Shown here: piece by piece, positions 33,857 through 33,912 of the stretch
Numbering within the stretch: position 1 is the first letter of the stretch
Layout of the letters: each line of letters starts with the position of its first letter
From: Parachlamydiales bacterium
Lineage (GTDB): Bacteria > Chlamydiota > Chlamydiia > Chlamydiales > Parachlamydiaceae
Direction: 5' to 3'
Assembly (NCBI GenBank): GCA_020051075.1
Contig: JAGVJP010000106.1
Location: 1-33,912 of the forward strand
DNA: 33,912 bases
Made by a program: the position numbers and the translations under genes
The notes under the pieces: generated by a model
The model's input: the letters and a program-made list of their open reading frames with translations, nothing else
What the model was told of the DNA's origin: nothing
The model's database searches: none

Positions 33857-33912
33857 GGCACGGCCTTGCGCAATGGTTGCATTTTTAAAATATGATGTTA
33901 GCTTGATCTAGA

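Noticed and set aside
33682-33882. 66-codon basic minus-strand frame at the right end
   Set aside because: No ribosome site, unusual composition, and it competes with another weak frame in the same place.
1-33912. CRISPR arrays, rRNA, tRNA and insertion sequences
   Set aside because: No regular direct-repeat array, RNA gene or transposase was seen on either strand by reading.

Overview
The window looks like part of a mobile element (plasmid, integrated plasmid or prophage-like island) from a member of the Chlamydiota, most likely an amoeba-associated (Parachlamydiaceae-like) lineage. Two genes point there. The tyrosine recombinase at 345-1328 closely resembles, from memory, the pGP8-D/pGP7-D integrases of chlamydial plasmids. 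The sugar-phosphate transporter at 30981-32360 resembles chlamydial UhpC. No chromosomal housekeeping gene, rRNA, tRNA or CRISPR array is visible, and the classic chlamydial plasmid core (DnaB-like helicase, ParA, pGP3) is not in this stretch.

Layout. (1) 1-1979: element-maintenance genes. These are a DUF1016/YhcG-type nuclease cut by the window edge, the integrase, a small basic protein and a divergently transcribed ribbon-helix-helix protein. (2) 2097-3971: a Zn/Cd/Pb-type P1B ATPase whose phosphorylation motif reads DKTRTLT instead of DKTGTLT. (3) 4075-7721: a leftward phage packaging block with terminase large and small subunits, a ParB-methyltransferase fusion and a DUF1064 nuclease-like protein. 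(4) 8050-13649: a small phage-type gene, then a rightward copper operon with a TolC-type lipoprotein, a multicopper oxidase, a DUF2231-like membrane protein, a ferric-reductase-like flavocytochrome and a tiny membrane protein. (5) 13809-27182: a nearly gapless leftward run of ten genes. In transcription order these are a Ca2+-type ATPase, alpha-glucan phosphorylase, a TolC-type channel, CusB, CusA, two paralogous small exported proteins, a DUF2933 protein, CopA and an exported Cys-rich metallothionein-like protein. (6) 27295-32360: phosphoketolase, acetate kinase and UhpC, rightward. (7) 32371-33912: leftward phage tail-type genes.

How the parts fit. Regions 4 and 5 form a layered copper defence: CopA moves Cu+ out of the cytoplasm, the CusCBA-like tripartite pump moves it out of the periplasm, the multicopper oxidase can oxidise Cu+, and several exported Met-, His- or Cys-rich proteins can bind it. 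This would suit a bacterium living in a phagocytic protist that uses copper as a poison. Region 6, with the phosphorylase of region 5, forms an energy module: sugar phosphate is imported or released from glucan, split by phosphoketolase to acetyl phosphate, and turned into ATP by acetate kinase. The phosphorylase and Ca2+-type ATPase lie in the same tight run as the efflux pump, so metabolism and transport appear to travel together.

The roughly 24 kb of metal and metabolic cargo (8-32.4 kb) is flanked on both sides by leftward phage genes. The window can therefore be read as cargo carried inside a tailed-phage-like or phage-plasmid element with a chlamydial plasmid integrase. That reading is an inference from gene order and family recognition. 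No database search was possible.
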